Assembly: GCF_001922345.1 (NCBI RefSeq)
Contig: NZ_CP018812.1
Coordinates: forward strand, 682,001-746,000
Direction: 5' to 3'
Length of the DNA stretch: 64,000 bases
From: Paraburkholderia sp. SOS3
Lineage (GTDB): Bacteria > Pseudomonadota > Gammaproteobacteria > Burkholderiales > Burkholderiaceae
The notes under the pieces were generated by a model. The model was given only the letters and a program-made list of their open reading frames with translations, ran no database searches and was not told where the DNA came from. Below, piece after piece: positions 27,330-36,321 of this stretch. The stretch's first letter is position 1; each line of letters opens with the position of its first letter. Both the position numbers and the translations under genes were made by a program.

Positions 27330-27806
27330 CTACTTGTTGCGTTTGAACTCGATCACTCGCCCGGGCCGTCGATGATTGAGGGCATAGTGGACACGACCGC
27401 GAAATTCCGGGTCTGTTTGCGCACGCGCTTTTTCGTCCGGATGACCGGTGTCGTCGGGCATCATCATGCCCTTCTCGACCACCGTATAACCGGGCTCCAC
27501 TGCAAGCAGCACGCCGCTGCCGCCGGGCCGGCTATCGAAACCTGCGAGGCCATCGTCCGCTTCGGGCACATGATTGTCGAGCGTCGCGTTGCTCGTCGTC
27601 ACTTCGTCCGGTCCGATCTTGCCATATCCCGCGAGGCGTGCGGCTTCGCGGTTCTTGCCATCGGTGTCGACAGTGCTGTCATGGGTGCGATCGTTGTGCA
27701 TTTCCATGCTCAGCGTCGACCGTTCAGGTGAGTTCGTCTGCGAATGATCTCGCGCCTGCTCGGGATGTTGCGATGGATCGGGCTTGTCGCCTTGAGTCGG
27801 GTTCAT
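27330..27806 (-). CDS. DUF3005-type small hydrophilic protein
   Basis: A 158-residue acidic, polar protein without signal peptide or membrane segment. The first 35 residues are low-complexity and rich in Gln, Pro and His. A conserved-looking core follows (DNHVPEADDGLAGFDSRPGG, then LLAVEPGYTVVEKGMMMPDD). I recognise it as a Burkholderiales protein of the DUF3005 kind. Its function is unknown. A strong AAGGAGGA site precedes the ATG, good evidence that it is translated. Confidence 0.75.
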   Translation of the reverse strand: MNPTQGDKPDPSQHPEQARDHSQTNSPERSTLSMEMHNDRTHDSTVDTDGKNREAARLAGYGKIGPDEVTTSNATLDNHVPEADDGLAGFDSRPGGSGVLLAVEPGYTVVEKGMMMPDDTGHPDEKARAQTDPEFRGRVHYALNHRRPGRVIEFKRNK

Positions 27807-28187
27807 CTGCGTTCCTCCTTACGAATCGGCTTCAATGTAGAGCCAGCAAATCCCGTTCCGGGCGAAGCATGAGGAACGAAGAAGCGCGCGAACACGCGCG
27901 CGGACCGGTGCAAGCGCGCAGTGCGCACGATCGAAGCGATGTCGACGATGGCGGTGATCACGCCGGTATGGCAGCAAGACGACTAAAGTGTCCACTAAGC
28001 GCGCTCGGCATTTTTTTGTGTTTTTTTAATGGACGCGAATTTTCTACAGAGTATCATCGACTTTCGACCAGGCGTTGGCGGTTAGTAATAATCCTAAGCT
28101 TTACGGCGCCACAGTAATGGCCGACGTGGGTAGTACGGTAATGCACTTTCTCGAACCGTCATTGAGGCAGTCAGGAGCTGATGACTC
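27807..28187. other. Intergenic region, 381 bp, no gene seen
   Basis: It contains a GC hairpin (GCGCGCG, AACA, CGCGCG) near 27890 and a T-rich stretch at 28011-28028. A TATCAT that could be a -10 element for the small gene at 28188 occurs near 28052. None of these is strong enough to name. Confidence 0.3.
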
Positions 28188-28421
28188 ATGCATGTCGATG
28201 CTGCATTCACTCATCGTGGCTATTTGTTGAACTGCTCGCCGGCGCGCGCCGGCGACGGAACCTGGCAGGCGTATGTCGTCGTATCCCGATCGAGCGATGG
28301 CGAGCTGGTCGCCAACCGGTTCTTTCCCTCCGAACTCCGCTTCACCGATGAAGCCACTGCAATCGCGCATGCGCGCGACTGGGCTGTGCGCTGGATCGAC
28401 GCAAGCAGTTTGACGATCTGA
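28188..28421 (+). CDS. Small conserved-looking hypothetical protein, 77 aa
   Basis: A 77-residue protein. It reads like a compact alpha/beta domain: HRGYLLNCSPAR, then GTWQAYVVVSR, then FTDEATAIAHARDWAVRWID. Similar small proteins of unknown function are common in Burkholderia. AGGAGC lies 11 bases before the ATG. I cannot assign a role. Confidence 0.6.
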   Translation: MHVDAAFTHRGYLLNCSPARAGDGTWQAYVVVSRSSDGELVANRFFPSELRFTDEATAIAHARDWAVRWIDASSLTI

Positions 28422-28687
28422 CGCAAAGGGCCGCGCGGCCACCGCGGCCTCATGCATTGCGCGCCTGATCACTCGCTTGATCGCCTATTTCATGCTGCGG
28501 TTGATACCACGTTCCACCTCACATTCGATTTCCCCCCATCGATGCATTTGAATCATTAGCCTCCTGTGCCAGAAGGCGTGTGTTTCGGCACGGGCGAAGC
28601 CGCGCTGCGCGGGTCCGCAAAAAACGCGGTAATCTCTGGGGACAATTCACTTCCTGCCGTGCCCCCCGCACGGCGGCCGTCCTTGCC
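28422..28687. other. Intergenic region with GC hairpin, no gene seen
   Basis: Just after the small gene, GGCCGCG and CGCGGCC form a stem around 28429-28453. It may help end that transcript but has no T-run. The rest is featureless. Confidence 0.3.
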
Positions 28688-29629
28688 ATGTCAAACGTTT
28701 CGCCGAACCAGTGGGGTCTCGAACAGATCGTTGCCGATTTGCGCGCGTCGCGCGAACAGCTGCATCGCACGCGTCATCCGCGCGGCATTCGCGAACTGCC
28801 GTCGCGTCAGGCGGTGATCGATATCCTCGCCGGCCTGCGCGCAGCGCTGTTTCCAACGCATTGGGGTGCGCCCGATCTGACCGATGAAAGCGTCGACTAT
28901 TACGTCGGGCACACACTCGAAAGCACATTGCGCCTGCTTGCCGAACAGATTCGCCGCGCACTGCGCTTTCTTCCAGAACACGCTGAAACGCCGGATGCGA
29001 ATCTCGGTGTGCGCGCCTTCGAAGTCGCACGCGAATTCGGCACGCAGTTGCCGGCAATTCGCGCGCTGCTCGTGAGCGACATTCAGGCGGCCTACACCGG
29101 CGACCCGGCGGCGCAGCACATCACCGAAATCCTGCTCTGTTATCCGGGCGTGTGGGCAATGACGCACCACCGTCTCGCTCATGCGCTGCATCGCCTCGGT
29201 GTGCCGCTGCTGGCGCGTTTCATCAATGAGATCGCGCACTCGGCCACCGGGATCGACATCCACCCGGGCGCGCAGATCGATTCGAGTTTCTTTATCGATC
29301 ACGGCACGGGCGTCGTGATTGGCGAAACCGCGATCATCGGCAAGCACGTGCGCGTTTATCAGGCTGTGACGCTCGGCGCGAAGAGCTTCGCGGCAGACAT
29401 CGACGGCGCGCTGATCAAGGGCAATGCGCGGCATCCGATCGTCGAAGACGATGTTGTGATCTACGCGGGCGCAACGATTCTCGGGCGCGTGACGATAGGA
29501 AAGGGCTCGGTGATCGGCGGCAACGTGTGGCTGACACACAGTGTGCCGCCGGGCAGCAGCGTATCGCAGGGCAAGGTGCGCGAAGGCGAGCGCAACCGCG
29601 ATCGCGGCAACGACGACAGCGCGCGCTAG
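28688..29629 (+). CDS. epsC: Serine O-acetyltransferase (EpsC/CysE-like)
   Basis: A 313-residue left-handed beta-helix acetyltransferase making O-acetyl-L-serine for cysteine synthesis. A long helical N-terminal part (1-190) leads to hexapeptide repeats with GIDIHPGAQIDSSFFIDHG, GVVIGETAIIGKHVRVYQ and VTLGAKSF, then IGGNVWLTHSVPPGS. This longer form is the EpsC type. The frame is open from 28580; the ATG at 28688 gives the family N-terminus, without a strong ribosome-binding site. There are no cysteine-pathway neighbours, so it may be a second copy. Confidence 0.85.
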   Translation: MSNVSPNQWGLEQIVADLRASREQLHRTRHPRGIRELPSRQAVIDILAGLRAALFPTHWGAPDLTDESVDYYVGHTLESTLRLLAEQIRRALRFLPEHAETPDANLGVRAFEVAREFGTQLPAIRALLVSDIQAAYTGDPAAQHITEILLCYPGVWAMTHHRLAHALHRLGVPLLARFINEIAHSATGIDIHPGAQIDSSFFIDHGTGVVIGETAIIGKHVRVYQAVTLGAKSFAADIDGALIKGNARHPIVEDDVVIYAGATILGRVTIGKGSVIGGNVWLTHSVPPGSSVSQGKVREGERNRDRGNDDSAR

Positions 29630-29715
29630 CGCTCGAGGCGCAGACGCGGCTGCGCGATCAAGCAGCGTGACGGCCGACGACCGCAAGGCCGCGTGCGCCG
29701 GGCGGCCGCAATGCC

Positions 29716-30366
29716 CTACGTATTCGCAACGAGCACCGACGACGGGCTGCTGACTATCGACAGAAACTCACGTCGCGTCGAAGGGTCGGTACGGAAAGTA
29801 CCAAGCATCCGCGATGTCACCATTTCAGCGCCGGCCTTGTGCACGCCGCGCGTCGACATGCATTGGTGCGAGGCCTCGAGAATCACGCCGACGCCTTTCG
29901 GCTGCAGGATCTCGTTCAGCGTGTCGGCAATCTGCACGGTCATCTTTTCCTGAATCTGCAGACGCTTTGCGAACGCATCGACAAGACGTGCGAGCTTCGA
30001 AATGCCGACCACGCGATGCTCGGGCAGATAAGCAACATGCGCACGGCCGATGATCGGCACCATGTGATGCTCGCAATAGCTTTCAAAGCGAATGTCCTTG
30101 AGGACGATCATTTCATCGTATCCGTCCACTTCGGAGAACGTGCGCGCGAGGATCTCGCGCGGATCGATTTCATAACCTGCGAAGAATTCTTCGTATGCAC
30201 GTATCACGCGCGCCGGCGTATCGATCAGACCTTCGCGCTGCGGGTCGTCTCCGGCCCAGCGCAACAGCACGCGCACGGCGTCTTCGGCTTCTTCGCGAGT
30301 CGGGCGGGAGGCTTCCGCGCTTTTCTTCGGCGTGGCGGATGCCAGCTTCTCTTTGTTTGTCGTCAT
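29716..30366 (-). CDS. folE: GTP cyclohydrolase I
   Basis: A 216-residue FolE, first step of tetrahydrofolate synthesis (GTP to dihydroneopterin triphosphate). Zinc and active-site residues are in [10 protein letters not shown] and QCMSTRGV, with [20 protein letters not shown] core ([16 protein letters not shown]) and the [13 protein letters not shown] helix. The N-terminal 20 residues are a Lys/Ser/Ala-rich extension. A GGAGGAAAA site precedes the ATG. It stands alone here and may be a second copy beside a housekeeping one. Confidence 0.95.
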   Translation of the reverse strand: MTTNKEKLASATPKKSAEASRPTREEAEDAVRVLLRWAGDDPQREGLIDTPARVIRAYEEFFAGYEIDPREILARTFSEVDGYDEMIVLKDIRFESYCEHHMVPIIGRAHVAYLPEHRVVGISKLARLVDAFAKRLQIQEKMTVQIADTLNEILQPKGVGVILEASHQCMSTRGVHKAGAEMVTSRMLGTFRTDPSTRREFLSIVSSPSSVLVANT

Positions 30367-30766
30367 TTTTCCTCCAGTCCCATGCTGTTATCGATTGTCC
30401 GGATCGCGGGAACGCGTGCGCCCTGTGATGTCGTCGACGATCACGGTGATCGGCACTTTGAGTAATCGAAGATTTCGTGCCAGCCGATACCGGCATACCG
30501 GCACGAATTTACCTGATTGTATCGAAGGCCACGCGTTGCTGATGCGGGCGGCATCCTGCGTTGCACCAGATCACAGGGATTACTGCTGGCGGCGAGAATT
30601 CGGGGAAACGACTGGCGAAGAGTCGGTTGCGTTACGCGCTGATTAAGGAAATGATCGTTCGCGCATTCATGCGCTTTACGCGCTATGTCGGCTGCAGGGA
30701 AGAGATGTCAGACGAGTGCCCAGCCGGCCGCGCGACGTTAACGCGACAGCACGCGCGGATCGACCT
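30367..30766. other. Intergenic region, 400 bp, no gene seen
   Basis: Short open frames here look like random GC-rich frames. It must carry the folE promoter, but I see no convincing element. Confidence 0.3.
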
Positions 30767-31153
30767 TCACGCGTGAGCCGGATTCATGCGAATGTGCTTG
30801 AGCCATTCCTCGGCCGACGGCAAATGCGATACGAGCGCGATCGCTTGCGCGTCGCCGTCGTCCTGGACCGCGATGTAGCTCTCATTGAGAATGGCCGACT
30901 GCAGATAGAAGAGAAACGTCAATGCGCGGATGCCGTATCGGCTGGCTACGGCATCGAGCGAATCGACTTCGTCCAGCAGTTCGCGCACGAAGCGCGACGA
31001 GAGGCTCGCGCGATGCATCGAAACAATCGCTTCGACTGCCATGTCGGCCGACCTGGCGGGATCGTCGTCAGGGATGTCGGTCGCGCGAATGGCTTCGGAG
31101 TGGACGAGGCACTGCATCACGTCGGCAGTAAAGTCGGCACACGAGTACGTCAT
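30767..31153 (-). CDS. Hypothetical protein, 128 aa
   Basis: A 128-residue, mostly helical, acidic soluble protein with no signal peptide. The segment DEVDSLDAVASRYGIRALTFLFYLQSAIL looks like two amphipathic helices (residues about 65-93), but I do not recognise a family. The reading frame has clean codon usage on the minus strand, and the plus-strand frames over it are shadows. Confidence 0.55.
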   Translation of the reverse strand: MTYSCADFTADVMQCLVHSEAIRATDIPDDDPARSADMAVEAIVSMHRASLSSRFVRELLDEVDSLDAVASRYGIRALTFLFYLQSAILNESYIAVQDDGDAQAIALVSHLPSAEEWLKHIRMNPAHA

Positions 31154-31543
31154 AATCTATTCCGGATAATCTGACTCACACGCTCGTTAGACAGCCTTCT
31201 TACGTTGTTTGCAGGATAGTAAGCAATCCGATATGTGGGCTGGCCAGCGAGGCAGCGAAAATGCGGCTGACCATCATTTATATCAAAAACAGCGGCCTTT
31301 AGCAGCCAGCTTGTCGGAATGTCGGCGGCTCAATGCGAAGTAGCGGTTGGTTTGCCCGCCGATATGTACATCCGCTTGCTTTATTTATGCCGAATGGTTC
31401 GGCGCGTCGTCATATCGTTATACGACACGTGCAATGAATGAATAAAGCAGCACGGTCTTTCGAATAGCTAATGGATTTTTCCTGAACGCGCGCCGACTTG
31501 ACTGGCGCTCTCGACGTGCCTCACGTGCACGGAAACCCCGGCC

Positions 31544-31573
31544 TTGACAACCGATCGTGCCGGCTCGGATAAT
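31544..31573 (+). promoter_or_regulatory. Sigma-70-type promoter for pcaIJ
   Basis: TTGACA (31544-31549), an 18-bp spacer, then GATAAT (31568-31573). Transcription would begin near 31580, about 100 bp before the pcaI start. The -35 hexamer is perfect and the -10 has one mismatch. The region upstream (31154-31540) holds no gene and nothing I can name. Confidence 0.65.
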
Positions 31574-31584
31574 GCCCTTCGAGC

Positions 31585-31618
31585 GTTCGCTAAACGAATC
31601 GATGTTCTTATAGCGAAC
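31585..31618. promoter_or_regulatory. Operator-like dyad GTTCGCTA-N18-TAGCGAAC
   Basis: Perfect 8-bp arms just downstream of the predicted pcaIJ start site. Smaller repeats are nested in it: TTCG-N5-CGAA at 31586-31598 and TGTTC-N7-GAACA at 31603-31619. The GTTCG motif recalls IclR-type PcaR sites. Position over the early transcribed region suggests repression. No pca regulator is adjacent. Confidence 0.55.
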
Positions 31619-31679
31619 AAATTGCGATCCGATCGGCGCGATCAAATCGCACCGAAAGCCATTCGCAACAGGAACCGTG

Positions 31680-32381
31680 ATGATCAACAAGATTTTCGAT
31701 TCTCTTCAGTCGGCCATTGCCGATGTGCACGATGGCGCGACCGTCATGATCGGCGGCTTCGGTACGGCGGGCATGCCGGCGGAACTGATCGACGCGCTGA
31801 TTGCGCAAGGCGCGCGCGAGTTGACGATCGTCAACAACAATGCCGGCAATGGCGATACCGGACTGGCCGCGCTGCTGAAGGCAGGGCGCGTGCGCAAAAT
31901 TGTCTGCTCGTTCCCGCGGCAGACCGATTCGTATGTGTTCGACGCGCTCTACCGCGCCGGCGAAATCGAGCTGGAACTCGTGCCGCAGGGCAATCTGGCC
32001 GAGCGTATTCGTGCAGCGGGCGCAGGCATCGGCGGCTTTTTCACGCCGACCGGCTACGGCACGGAACTCGCGAAGGGCAAGGAAACGCGCGTGATCGACG
32101 GCAAACCTTACGTGCTGGAAATGCCTTTGCATGCCGATTTCGCGCTGATCAAGGCCTACAAGGGCGATCGCTGGGGCAATCTGATCTACCGGAAGACCGC
32201 GCGCAATTTCGGCCCGATCATGGCGAGCGCCGCGAAGACCGCGATTGTGCAGGTGTCGGAAGTCGTGCCGCTTGGCGCGCTCGATCCGGAAGAAATCGTC
32301 ACGCCGGGCATATTCGTGCAACGCGTAATCGAGGTGCCGCAGGCGGCGCATCGCATTTCGTCCTCCGCTGCGGCGGCCTGA
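31680..32381 (+). CDS. pcaI: 3-oxoadipate CoA-transferase subunit A
   Basis: A 233-residue alpha subunit. It has the family start MINKIFDSLQSAIADVHDG, the CoA-binding GGFGTAGMP near residue 25 and GGFFTPTGYGT, which contributes to the oxyanion hole. With PcaJ it moves CoA from succinyl-CoA to 3-oxoadipate in the beta-ketoadipate pathway. A GTG lies one codon upstream; I choose the ATG at 31680, six bases behind AGGAA. pcaJ follows after 15 bp. Scot-type acetoacetate transfer is the alternative. Confidence 0.9.
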   Translation: MINKIFDSLQSAIADVHDGATVMIGGFGTAGMPAELIDALIAQGARELTIVNNNAGNGDTGLAALLKAGRVRKIVCSFPRQTDSYVFDALYRAGEIELELVPQGNLAERIRAAGAGIGGFFTPTGYGTELAKGKETRVIDGKPYVLEMPLHADFALIKAYKGDRWGNLIYRKTARNFGPIMASAAKTAIVQVSEVVPLGALDPEEIVTPGIFVQRVIEVPQAAHRISSSAAAA

Positions 32382-32396
32382 CGAGGAGACCAGAAA

Positions 32397-33092
32397 ATGA
32401 ACCGACTGACTCGCGATGAAATGGCAAAACGCGTCGCGCGCGATATTCCAGAAGGCGCCTATGTGAATCTTGGCATCGGCGTACCGACGCTTGTCGCGAA
32501 TCATCTTGCGGTCGACAAGGAAATTTTCCTGCATAGTGAGAACGGCCTGCTCGGCATGGGACCCGCGCCCGCACCGGGCGATGAAGACGACGAACTGATC
32601 AACGCGGGCAAGCAGCATGTCACGCTGTTGACCGGCGGCGCGTTTTTTCACCACTCCGATTCATTTGCGATGATGCGCGGCGGTCATCTGGACTACTGCG
32701 TACTCGGCGCGTTCCAGGTATCGGTGAACGGCGACCTCGCAAACTGGCACACGGGCGCATCCGATGCGATTCCGGCGGTTGGCGGCGCGATGGATCTTGC
32801 AATCGGCGCGAAGCAGGTGTTCGTCATGATGGAGCATCTGACGAAGCAGGGCGAGAGCAAGATCGTCGAACAGTGCTCGTATCCGGTGACGGGCGTCAAC
32901 TGTGTCGACCGTATCTATACGGATCTCGCGGTGATCGACGTGACCGGCGATGGGCTCGTCGTGCGCGAGATCTTTTCCGACATCGAATTCGCGAAGCTGC
33001 AGAAGCTGACCGGCGTGCCGCTCAAGGACGGTACGAAACTCGCGACCGGCGCGGACGCACTAACCGGTGCAGCGGCCGCGCGCGTGGCGTAA
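32397..33092 (+). CDS. pcaJ: 3-oxoadipate CoA-transferase subunit B
   Basis: A 231-residue beta subunit carrying the catalytic Glu in SENGLLGMGP (near residue 48), which forms the CoA thioester intermediate. Other family marks are NLGIGVPTLV, GGHLDYCVLGAFQVS and EIFSDIEFAKL-type C-terminus. GAGGAGA precedes the ATG. It forms an operon with pcaI. No other pca genes are in the window, so 3-oxoadipate must be made by genes elsewhere; this is not the pathway fed by LigAB. Confidence 0.92.
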   Translation: MNRLTRDEMAKRVARDIPEGAYVNLGIGVPTLVANHLAVDKEIFLHSENGLLGMGPAPAPGDEDDELINAGKQHVTLLTGGAFFHHSDSFAMMRGGHLDYCVLGAFQVSVNGDLANWHTGASDAIPAVGGAMDLAIGAKQVFVMMEHLTKQGESKIVEQCSYPVTGVNCVDRIYTDLAVIDVTGDGLVVREIFSDIEFAKLQKLTGVPLKDGTKLATGADALTGAAAARVA

Positions 33093-33178
33093 AAATGGAC
33101 AGCGCCGCATGCTGCGGCCAACGGCGTCGAACATCTGTACCGGACCTTGCGGTAATACGACGTGCGTGGACCACAGGC

Positions 33179-33200
33179 CTCAAGCGGTAGAACGCTTGAG
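33179..33200. terminator. Hairpin between converging pcaJ and small gene
   Basis: CTCAAGCG, six bases, CGCTTGAG: a perfect 8-bp stem midway between two converging genes. No T-run follows on either strand. It may act as a shared terminator or protect 3' ends. Confidence 0.4.
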
Positions 33201-33228
33201 CGCTCAAAGGAAAAACGCAAAGGCCCGA

Positions 33229-33480
33229 TCACTCTTCGGCGTCGTGCTCCGCCACAAACCTGCGCAAATACGCCAGCACCGCCGCCTCCGCCGCGCGATG
33301 ATCCGCGCAACTCTTCGAGCCCGCGCTTTCCTCGTCGCCGAATAGCGTCGACGGCGCGTCATGCACGTCGACTTCCTGTCCCTCGCGGAACACGCGAATC
33401 TCGTGCACGTCTTCCGCGTATTCCGCGACCCAGTGAATCCCTTCGATATGGGCGCCTGCCCTGACTGGCGGTATCTTCAT
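33229..33480 (-). CDS. Small hypothetical protein, 83 aa
   Basis: An 83-residue acidic protein. The beginning (MKIPPVRAGAHIEGIHWVAEYAED) and HEIRVFREGQEVDV look like beta strands, followed by a helix rich in Ala. GGAG lies 7 bases before the ATG at 33480. The frame is open to 33732, but the upstream part reads like noncoding sequence. The function is unknown. Confidence 0.55.
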   Translation of the reverse strand: MKIPPVRAGAHIEGIHWVAEYAEDVHEIRVFREGQEVDVHDAPSTLFGDEESAGSKSCADHRAAEAAVLAYLRRFVAEHDAEE

Positions 33481-33667
33481 CACGGATCTCCACGTGTGCC
33501 GCAGACGAATGTCGGCGCTTGCCATAACCATACGCCGTCGGCGCGCTTCGCGCATCCGGGTTTCGCATGCCGCGCATGGTGAACGGGCGTCCACTTGCCG
33601 ACACGTGCCCGGCGAGGCACACAGGTTGCTCGAATGCTGGAGCCTACAGCCATAGTGGAGGACTGTC

Positions 33668-34189
33668 ATGCCTGAGAAAAAAACTCTGAGCCGCGCTAAA
33701 GCCGATAAGCGCGCGGGCAAAGCGCCGAGCACGCAGGCCGGCGAATTCGTGAAGGAAGAGGTCGATCACGTCCGCGAAGGCAAGCACGGCGTGCGTTCGG
33801 CGAAGCAGGCGGTTGCGATCGGCTTGTCAAAGGCGCGGCGCGCCGGCGTGGCATTGAAGCCCCCGAAAGCCGGCAAGACGAGCGAGGCGACGCGCAAGAA
33901 AGCGGAGAAAGACTCGGCCGCAGGTAAGAAATCCACGGCGAAACGTAGCGCAAGCACGGAATCGAAGACCAAGCGCTCGCGCGTGACGACGTCTGTGCTC
34001 AAGCGCGAGAGCGGCCGCGACGCGTCGAGTGCCGCGATGTCGAAGCAGACGAAGGCTGCTGCTAGCCGACGGTCCGCCGCGAGTCGTTCCGCTGCCGCGA
34101 AGAAGGGCGCGGCGACGAAGGGCGCGTCTGCCCGCTCGGCTGCCGCGACGAAGGGGGCACACACAAGAGCGGCACGTGCGCATCACTGA
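33668..34189 (+). CDS. Basic Lys/Ala/Ser-rich protein, DUF6496 plus histone H1-like tail
   Basis: A 173-residue, strongly basic protein. Residues about 8-60 form a small domain (TQAGEFVKEEVDHVREGKHG, then VRSAKQAVAIGLSKARRAG) that I recognise as the DUF6496 type. The remainder is a disordered KA/SA/TK-rich tail like that of bacterial histone H1-like proteins, suggesting nucleic-acid binding. A GGAGG site precedes the ATG. The role is inferred from composition. The tail is rich in short near-repeats (AAKKGAATKGASARSAA) and may vary in length between strains. Confidence 0.8.
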   Translation: MPEKKTLSRAKADKRAGKAPSTQAGEFVKEEVDHVREGKHGVRSAKQAVAIGLSKARRAGVALKPPKAGKTSEATRKKAEKDSAAGKKSTAKRSASTESKTKRSRVTTSVLKRESGRDASSAAMSKQTKAAASRRSAASRSAAAKKGAATKGASARSAAATKGAHTRAARAHH

Positions 34190-34254
34190 GGCGAATCGGA
34201 TGCGGCGCGCTGCGACGCAGCGAGCCGCAGCGCGCCGCGCTCGCGCCTGGATCG

Positions 34255-35391
34255 TTACATCTGCACCGAGGTGATCAGCGTTCGCTTCCCGCCCTTGTAG
34301 TCGTATAGCGAAATGACGCCGTGCTTGAGGTCGCCCTTCGAGTCGAACGCCGTCTCGCCGATCACACCCTTGTAGTCGGTGTTCGGCATCGCGGCGAGGA
34401 TTTTCCCAGGATCGGTCGAGTTCGCGCGCTTCATCGCATCGATAAGGATGTTCGTTGCGTCATACGCGAACGGCGCGTAAATCTGGACCGGCTGACCAAA
34501 GCGCTTCTGGTACTTCGCCTCGAATTCCTTGCCGCCTGGCATTTTCTGAAGCGCCATGCCGATGTCCGAGCACACGATATTGCCGGTCGCATCGCCGGCC
34601 AGGTCAGCGAGCTTTTCGCTGCACGCGCCGTCGCCTGCCAGCACCTTCGCGCGCACGCCGAGCTGCTTCGCCTGCTTCGCGAACGGGCCGGCCGTCGCAT
34701 CCATGCCGCCGTACATGATCGCGTCTGCATTCTCACCCTTGATCTTCGTCAGAATCGCGCGGAAATCGACGGCCTTGTCGTTCGTCGCATCGTGCGACAG
34801 CACGTCGAGGCCCAGAGACTTCGCAGTCTTCTCGAACTCGTTGGCTAGGCCTTGGCCGTAAGCGGTCGAATCGTCGACGATCGCAACGCGCTTCACCTTC
34901 AGGCTCTTCGCCGCATAGTTTGCGAGCGCTGGACCTTGCTGCGCGTCGGTCGCCACGACGCGATACGTTGTCTTGAAGCCCTGTAGCGTATAACTCGGAT
35001 TCGACGCGGCAGGCGAGATCTGCACGATGCCCGCGTCGCTATAGATTTTCGAAGCCGGAATCGACGTACCCGAGTTCAGATGGCCTATCACGCCGATCAC
35101 CTTGTCATCGACGAGCTTCTGCGCGACCTGCGTCGCGGTACGCGGGTCGGCTGCGTCGTCTTGCGCGTCGAGCACCAGCGTAACCTTCTGGCCGTTGATC
35201 GTAAGTCCCTTTGCGTTGCTTTCCTCGATTGCGAGGCGCACGCCGTTTTCAATGTCTTTTCCGAGATGCGCAATCTGTCCTGTTGTCGGAGCGACGTCGC
35301 CGATCTTGACCGTCTCGTCCGCATGAGCGACGCTAAACATTGCTAACGTAATAACGGCCGCCGAGCAAATCTTCGAATAGGTAGTGTCCAT
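34255..35391 (-). CDS. Branched-chain amino acid ABC transporter binding protein, LivJ type
   Basis: A 378-residue periplasmic binding protein. The signal peptide ends with SVAHA (about residue 24). The type I fold begins KIGDVAPTTGQIAHLGKDIENG; other family segments are GHLNSGTSIPAS, ISPAASNPSY and VAIVDDSTAYGQGL. It would bind Leu/Ile/Val or a related ligand. No livHMGF genes are next to it, so it either serves a transporter encoded elsewhere or acts in sensing. AGGA precedes the ATG. Confidence 0.92.
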   Translation of the reverse strand: MDTTYSKICSAAVITLAMFSVAHADETVKIGDVAPTTGQIAHLGKDIENGVRLAIEESNAKGLTINGQKVTLVLDAQDDAADPRTATQVAQKLVDDKVIGVIGHLNSGTSIPASKIYSDAGIVQISPAASNPSYTLQGFKTTYRVVATDAQQGPALANYAAKSLKVKRVAIVDDSTAYGQGLANEFEKTAKSLGLDVLSHDATNDKAVDFRAILTKIKGENADAIMYGGMDATAGPFAKQAKQLGVRAKVLAGDGACSEKLADLAGDATGNIVCSDIGMALQKMPGGKEFEAKYQKRFGQPVQIYAPFAYDATNILIDAMKRANSTDPGKILAAMPNTDYKGVIGETAFDSKGDLKHGVISLYDYKGGKRTLITSVQM

Positions 35392-35865
35392 TTGTCCTTT
35401 TCCGGCTAAACGGGTAAATAAAGACTTCTTATTGAGCTGCCGTCTTCCGTTGGATAGAGGCAGATGCGCGAATACGCCGCAACACGTTTGAGATGCTGTC
35501 GAACGTGGTCCGCCTAGTCAGGACACGTCATCAGATCAGATATTCCGGGAATGTACTGTCTTTAATCCGGAAAGATGAGGGAGCGCGAAAATGCCAGGGC
35601 AACCCAGGCATGCGCGCAATGCGAGAGTTGCGCATGAACATGTGTGGCACACCGGTGCCGAGAATCGAAATTGTGCCATCGCCAGAACACCGCATCGGTG
35701 CCCATGCATGTCGTCGACGTGCGCGACACGATGCGTCGAGTAGCAACGCGTGCAAACCTGGATGCAGTGCGATCAAAGCAGCTACATAAAAGTAGGCATG
35801 CAAGATGTTGGATGTCGCGGGTGGGTCTGCGACCTTGCGTGAATACCACCCGCCTGTCCACGGCC
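35392..35865. other. Intergenic region, 474 bp, no gene seen
   Basis: It lies upstream of the LivJ-type gene and must hold its promoter; the AT-rich part around 35410-35440 is the likely place. Small open frames look spurious. Confidence 0.3.
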
Positions 35866-36321
35866 CTACGATATAAATGCGGGACGCCTGCCGCGCGGCG
35901 TAGCCCTATCTTTGACAAGCGTGACAGGGCAAGGTGCAAGGCGCACGAGCCGATGCAGAATCGCGCGTGTGGTCCAGCGCTCGAACAGCGACTTGAATGC
36001 GCAGCCGATCACAATCTGCCCGACGTTGTACTCGGTCGCGTATTGAACGATCTCGTCGACCGGATTGCCGATCTTTAGCGCCAGATGAACGGCCTGTCCG
36101 CGCGCCGCGAAGTCGGCCTTCAGCGATTCGAGCAAATACTGACGGGAATCGACGCTCGCCGCGATGGCGCTGTCCGTTGCGATGTCGAGTCCTATTTTGG
36201 GAAGCGGCACGACCGAGAGCACATGCAGCCTGACGCCGTTGCGCGACGCAACCTCGGCGGCCAACAGAACGCCGCCATACGAAACCTCGGAGCCATCATA
36301 AACGGCCAACACGTACTTCAT
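35866..36321 (-). CDS. Universal stress protein without the ATP-binding motif
   Basis: A 151-residue Usp domain (KYVLAVYDGSEVSYGGVLLA at the start, LKIGNPVDEIVQYA in the middle). Where ATP-binding Usps have G-x2-G-x9-GS, this one has GCAFKSLFERWTTRAILHRL, so it is probably the non-ATP-binding UspA type. The frame is open to 36498; the methionine at 36321, behind AGAGAG, is the family start. The neighbours give no clear partner. Confidence 0.82.
   Translation of the reverse strand: MKYVLAVYDGSEVSYGGVLLAAEVASRNGVRLHVLSVVPLPKIGLDIATDSAIAASVDSRQYLLESLKADFAARGQAVHLALKIGNPVDEIVQYATEYNVGQIVIGCAFKSLFERWTTRAILHRLVRLAPCPVTLVKDRATPRGRRPAFIS

Noticed and set aside
31677..31679. GTG as start of pcaI
   Set aside because: The ATG right after it has the better spacing from AGGAA and fits the family N-terminus.
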